43,695 nucleotides of DNA from an uncultured Eubacteriales bacterium (GTDB taxonomy: Bacteria; Bacillota; Clostridia; Lachnospirales; Lachnospiraceae): NCBI GenBank assembly GCA_949286525.1, contig CASECT010000135.1:1-43695 (forward strand). Reading direction: 5' to 3'. Positions 40,733 to 43,695 of the stretch are shown here, in pieces. Under the pieces are notes generated by a model that did no database searches, had not been told where the DNA came from, and saw nothing but the letters and a program-made list of their open reading frames with translations. A program made the translations under genes and the position numbers. Position 1 is the first letter of the stretch. Every line of letters starts with the position of its first letter.

Positions 40733-41947
40733 TCACTCAGTGTAAGAATCTGGATCGGGTAGCGTCTGTATGACGGAGGGGGACGACCGGTATGACTGCG
40801 GAGTCATACCGGTTATTTTTTTGAAGACGGCGCAGAAGTAGCTCTCCGAGGAGAAGGCGAGGGCTTCGCTGATTTCCACAATGGAGTACCGGCTGCCTTT
40901 GAGAAGGCGCTTCGCCTCCCGGACTTTTTCCCACCGCACATAGGAGGCAATCGTCATGCCGGTTTCCTCCTTGAAATGGGAGCACAGATAGGGACAGCTC
41001 ATATTCAGATGTTCCGCCAGTGTGTGGGGTGTGATCTTTTCCCCGTAATGGGTAACGGTATACTGGTGGACAAATTTGACAATCGGCGAGTCAGAGGGCA
41101 GCGCGTGGAGCTCCGCCACTTTTTCCGTGTAGTCCTGGAAGAAGCGGAAAAAGAGTTCAGAGAGCTCGGAACCGTTTCTGGCCTGGAGGATCCGCTCAAT
41201 ATACTGGCCGCTCATCGCGTTTGCCAGCTGGTAATCGACGCCGGCGGTAATGGCCGCCCTGGAGGCGACCATGTTGGCACCGAGGATGTAGCTTCGCATG
41301 GCAGTGACCGGAAGGCTCAGGACAACGGGAGTCGAGTGGATTTTCTCGCTCAGCAGCCGGTTGATGGCCTGGAGATTGCCGGAAGTAACGCAGGAGAGAA
41401 GCTCAGCCTCCAGATTATCCGGTATAGGTTCGTAAGCCGGCATATCCTGCGCCAATGATACCGTATAGGGCAGATTCCAGGAAAAGGGCAGAAGAGGAAT
41501 CTCTTTCGGGTCAGGCGCGGGCAGGGCGAGAAGCTGGCACAGCAGAAGCAGGTTGGCCAGCAGGCTGTCCAGATGGTGGGGCCCGGTCAGGGAAAAATAC
41601 TGCCGCAGCATTTCGGTGTCGGAGGATTTTCGCCCGAGACGGCGGCACAGGGAAGCCGCCTGCATGTTGCTGCACTCATAGAGCATGACGGGGCCCACCA
41701 GAAGCAGAAGCAGCCGGTCGCTGTCTTTTATCCGAATCCCGCCGAAGTAGACGTATTCCGGCGTAAAGGCATACCAGATATCGGGCAAATCTGTCGGGAC
41801 GCCGGATAAGAGCAGCAGGGGCAGGTTGAAGTCCTGCGTGGGGTGGCTGCTTTTTTTCAGCATGTTCTGTCGGTCGAACAGGCAGAGGGGAATTCTCGTT
41901 GCCTGATAGTATAGGTCCATCTGTTTTCTTATCATATCCTCATTCAT
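40733..41947 (-). CDS. AraC-family regulator with helical sensor, complete DNA-binding domain
   Basis: This 404-residue regulator has a sensor region with LVGPVMLYECSNMQAASLCR and a helical middle (NLEAELLSCVTSGNLQAINR, ASRAAITAGVDYQLANAM). A full AraC domain follows with two helix-turn-helix units (ITPHTLAEHLNMSCPYLCSH and YSIVEISEALAFSSESYFCA), and then GMTPQSYRSS. The start at 41947 lacks a good ribosome site; Met5 or Met10 are alternatives. It is divergent from the GPH transporter at 42075, its probable target, and converges with the sugar operon only 10 bases away. The complementary strand of its last coding part encodes that operon's terminator. Confidence 0.86.
   Translation of the reverse strand: MNEDMIRKQMDLYYQATRIPLCLFDRQNMLKKSSHPTQDFNLPLLLLSGVPTDLPDIWYAFTPEYVYFGGIRIKDSDRLLLLLVGPVMLYECSNMQAASLCRRLGRKSSDTEMLRQYFSLTGPHHLDSLLANLLLLCQLLALPAPDPKEIPLLPFSWNLPYTVSLAQDMPAYEPIPDNLEAELLSCVTSGNLQAINRLLSEKIHSTPVVLSLPVTAMRSYILGANMVASRAAITAGVDYQLANAMSGQYIERILQARNGSELSELFFRFFQDYTEKVAELHALPSDSPIVKFVHQYTVTHYGEKITPHTLAEHLNMSCPYLCSHFKEETGMTIASYVRWEKVREAKRLLKGSRYSIVEISEALAFSSESYFCAVFKKITGMTPQSYRSSPSVIQTLPDPDSYTE
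40786..40822 (+). terminator. Terminator of the sugar operon, inside the AraC gene
   Basis: ACCGGTATGACT (40786-40797) pairs perfectly with AGTCATACCGGT (40802-40813) around the loop GCGG, followed by TATTTTTTT. This 12-bp stem with a T-tract is a textbook intrinsic terminator for the plus strand. It lies within the 3' coding end of the convergent AraC gene, opposite the GMTPQSY segment. Confidence 0.92.
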
Positions 41948-42027
41948 AATAATATATTAACATACAGATAAATAAATTGATATATATTTTTCCGTTTTTC
42001 CTTTATGATACAGGCAAACATAAACAG

Positions 42028-42056
42028 CAGGGCCGCGAAAACGCGGCGCTGCCCTG
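42028..42056 (+). promoter_or_regulatory. Leader hairpin before the GPH transporter gene
   Basis: CCGCG-AAAA-CGCGG (42033-42046) is a perfect small stem-loop extended by CAGGG/CCCTG (42028-42032 and 42052-42056) with a 5-base bulge. It ends 19 bases before the start codon, just upstream of GGAGGG. A candidate -10 word TATGAT lies at 42004-42009 with no good -35. The hairpin may stabilise the mRNA or affect translation. Confidence 0.4.
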
Positions 42057-42074
42057 TAAACGGAGGGAAATAAA

Positions 42075-43565
42075 ATGAGCAAGAAAAAGAGAAAAGAAGG
42101 GTGGATCGTCCCGGCGAAAGAAAAGCTGGCGATGATTTTTGGCGCTGGCGCTACCCAGACAATGAACACGTTTGTACAGTCGTTTTTGTCGGTGTACATA
42201 CTGATGGTCGGCATCAGTCCGGCAGTGGCCGCGGCGGTGCTTCTGGTTTTGAAAGCCTGGGACGCCATCAACGATATGCTGTTTGGATTCCTGGTGGACA
42301 AATATCGCTTTAAGCCGGGGAAAAACTGGTTTACCAGATGGCTCTTTTCAGGAAGGTATATGCCCTGGTTCAGGGTTATGTTCCTGATTATTCCGATCGG
42401 CGCGATGATTCTTTTTACCATCAATACGGACGCGCCGATGTGGCTTCGCGTAACCCAGTACTGTATCGGATATTTTCTGTATGACTTTGGTATGACCTGT
42501 ACCGGCGCGTATGGCCTTCTGCCGCTGTCTGTGACGGATAACTTTGACGAGCGTAATTTCATCCTCTCCTGGAACGGACTGGGGCAGGGATTCGGTTCTC
42601 TGCCGGTCGTATTTCTGGGGACGGTCATGATCGCCGGATCTACCGGTTACGGCGGGGCGGTTGTTGTCTTCGCGATTCTCGGTATTATCCTCGCGCTGAT
42701 TCCGTCGATCCTGGTCAAGGAGCGGAACGTGATGAATGTGACGCCGGAGCAGCAGGAGAAATATACGATTAAGGAAATGCTGAAAGTGCTGACAAAAATG
42801 CCGGAGCTGGTAATGCTGCTTCTGGGGACGCTGCTCTGGGGTATTTTCTACACCAGCGGTTACGGCCTGTTTGTTGCCTATTACATCTTTGACGATGCGA
42901 ACCTGAGTATTATCCTTTCCCTGATGGGTATCATTCCCACCATTATCATGGTACCGTTTTTGCCGATGATCTTTAAGAGAGTAGATAAGATTGTGGTCGC
43001 GCGTTTCGCCTGCATCGGCTTTGCGGTATGCGGTGTTCTGATTTGTTTGATGGGACCGGATTTCCTGAGAAATAATCTTGGTGTGCTCTATCTTCTGACA
43101 GCGGTACAGACGCTGGGCTATACGATGACGATGTTTGCCTGCTCCCAGCTGCCGCCCGATCTGGCGGAGGTCGCGAGATACCGTACCGGACAGGATGTGG
43201 GAGGCATTGTTTCGGCGGCCTACAGCTTTATCACAAAGCTGGTGGGATCCCTTGTTTCCAGCGTGACCCTTCTGATCCTTGGCGCTTACGGATTTGAGTC
43301 TGTGGAGGCAAATTCCTTTGACGAGCTGGCGGCGCTGAACGCGCAGGGCATCGGCCTTCAGACCGACCGGGCGCTGGAAGGACTGTGGAATGTCTCTTAC
43401 CTGTTCCCGCTGATCGGATTCGCGGCTGCGGCTGTCGTATTCTTCTTTGTGAAAGTGGATCGAAGAAAGATCCGTATTTATATGAGAGTCAACAGCGGCC
43501 ACATTACCCGGGAAGAGGGCGAGAAAGAGCTGGCTGAGCTGAAAGAGAAAACGAAAAGCAAGTAA
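42075..43565 (+). CDS. GPH-family sugar/cation symporter (MFS superfamily), second copy
   Basis: This 496-residue membrane protein has about 12 helices. The family region after helix 2 is LLVLKAWDAINDMLFGFLVD, followed by a longer loop than usual (KYRFKPGKNWFTRWLFSGRY). The second half has PPDLAEVARYRTGQDVGGIV, the equivalent of the conserved N/D-x-x-E segment, and the tail is charged (EGEKELAELKEKTKSK). GGAGGG lies before the ATG. The gene is divergent from the AraC regulator at 41947 and followed 25 bases later by another gene, so it probably starts a sugar-uptake operon that runs out of the window. The substrate is likely a glycoside, pentoside or hexuronide. Confidence 0.9.
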   Translation: MSKKKRKEGWIVPAKEKLAMIFGAGATQTMNTFVQSFLSVYILMVGISPAVAAAVLLVLKAWDAINDMLFGFLVDKYRFKPGKNWFTRWLFSGRYMPWFRVMFLIIPIGAMILFTINTDAPMWLRVTQYCIGYFLYDFGMTCTGAYGLLPLSVTDNFDERNFILSWNGLGQGFGSLPVVFLGTVMIAGSTGYGGAVVVFAILGIILALIPSILVKERNVMNVTPEQQEKYTIKEMLKVLTKMPELVMLLLGTLLWGIFYTSGYGLFVAYYIFDDANLSIILSLMGIIPTIIMVPFLPMIFKRVDKIVVARFACIGFAVCGVLICLMGPDFLRNNLGVLYLLTAVQTLGYTMTMFACSQLPPDLAEVARYRTGQDVGGIVSAAYSFITKLVGSLVSSVTLLILGAYGFESVEANSFDELAALNAQGIGLQTDRALEGLWNVSYLFPLIGFAAAAVVFFFVKVDRRKIRIYMRVNSGHITREEGEKELAELKEKTKSK

Positions 43566-43590
43566 AAACGGAAAAAGGAGGATCATAAGG

Positions 43591-43695
43591 ATGCCGGTAG
43601 CAAAAGAACTTTATCACGCAATGGATGACCCGAAAATGCAGAAGATGGTCATTGACACAAAAGAACAGAGGGAGCGGGAACTTTTGGACGGGACC
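43591..43695 (+). CDS. Start of an unidentified gene, cut by the window end
   Basis: An ATG at 43591 follows GGAGG at good spacing, and the frame stays open for 35 codons to the last base. The N-terminus begins MPVAKELYHAMDDPKMQKMV and is hydrophilic, with no signal peptide. It sits 25 bases after the GPH transporter and is surely co-transcribed with it, so an intracellular enzyme acting on the imported sugar is expected. Too little is present to name the family. Confidence 0.7.
   Translation, partial: MPVAKELYHAMDDPKMQKMVIDTKEQRERELLDGT

Noticed and set aside
42028..42074. Riboswitch in the leader of the GPH transporter
   Set aside because: Only one small stem-loop is visible. There are no alternative terminator/antiterminator stems and no recognisable aptamer motif.
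1..43695. CRISPR arrays, rRNA genes and catabolite-repression (cre) boxes
   Set aside because: No regularly spaced repeats, no rRNA-like sequence, and no convincing cre match in the promoter regions were seen by eye. A computed scan would be needed to exclude weak cre sites.

Overview
The window reads like a chromosomal segment of a GC-rich, plant-glycan-degrading Firmicute, most likely a gut Lachnospiraceae-type Clostridium. The basis is gene content: strong GGAGG ribosome sites, a PadR/DUF2812 pair, a CmpB-type 'ABC type IV' membrane protein, GPH sugar transporters, many AraC and LacI regulators, and cytoplasmic GH2 enzymes. No species can be named from the sequence alone.

Layout. (1) Bases 1-5450: a 20-bp hairpin, then a MarR regulator with a heterodimeric ABC exporter, then a PadR regulator and a DUF2812 membrane protein behind a consensus promoter packed with palindromic sites. 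(2) 5479-9694, minus strand: a tightly coupled two-gene operon with its own near-consensus promoter. One protein has two TIR domains followed by Sel1/TPR repeats. The other has two membrane helices, two Rossmann-like segments and a C-terminal RyR domain. It lies just beyond the 3' end of a tRNA-Gly(CCC) and is the best candidate in the window for a poorly described conflict or signalling system. (3) 9857-13610: an AraC regulator divergent from a GH2 glycosidase. (4) 13737-18066: a LacI regulator divergent from a three-helix membrane protein and a duplicated CmpB protein. (5) 18105-29455: an AraC-like regulator lacking its second helix-turn-helix, divergent from a sugar-binding lipoprotein. These are followed by a second GH2 enzyme, a GNAT acetyltransferase, a large alpha/beta hydrolase, a GPH transporter and another AraC regulator. 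(6) 29693-30526: an AT-richer Rpn-type nuclease/transposase-like gene. (7) 30543-40722: a LacI repressor divergent from a seven-gene operon: fucose-isomerase-like protein, split transketolase, FGGY kinase, two related TIM-barrel glycosidases and a nucleoside-hydrolase-like protein. (8) 40733-43695: an AraC regulator, a GPH transporter and the start of one more gene.

How the genes work together. Regions 3, 5, 7 and 8 look like separately regulated units for import and intracellular breakdown of plant-derived oligosaccharides or glycosides. In region 7 the isomerase, FGGY kinase and two-subunit transketolase match by composition the known D-apiose transketolase route, in which apiose becomes apulose, then apulose 4-phosphate, then xylulose 5-phosphate plus dihydroxyacetone phosphate. 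The linked glycosidases could release the sugar. This is a hypothesis; an ordinary pentose route through xylulose 5-phosphate is the alternative. Three of the four AraC-type regulators share an uncharacterised helical sensor region.

No gap between called genes exceeds about 300 bases. No CRISPR array, integrase, complete insertion sequence, rRNA or replication origin was seen.
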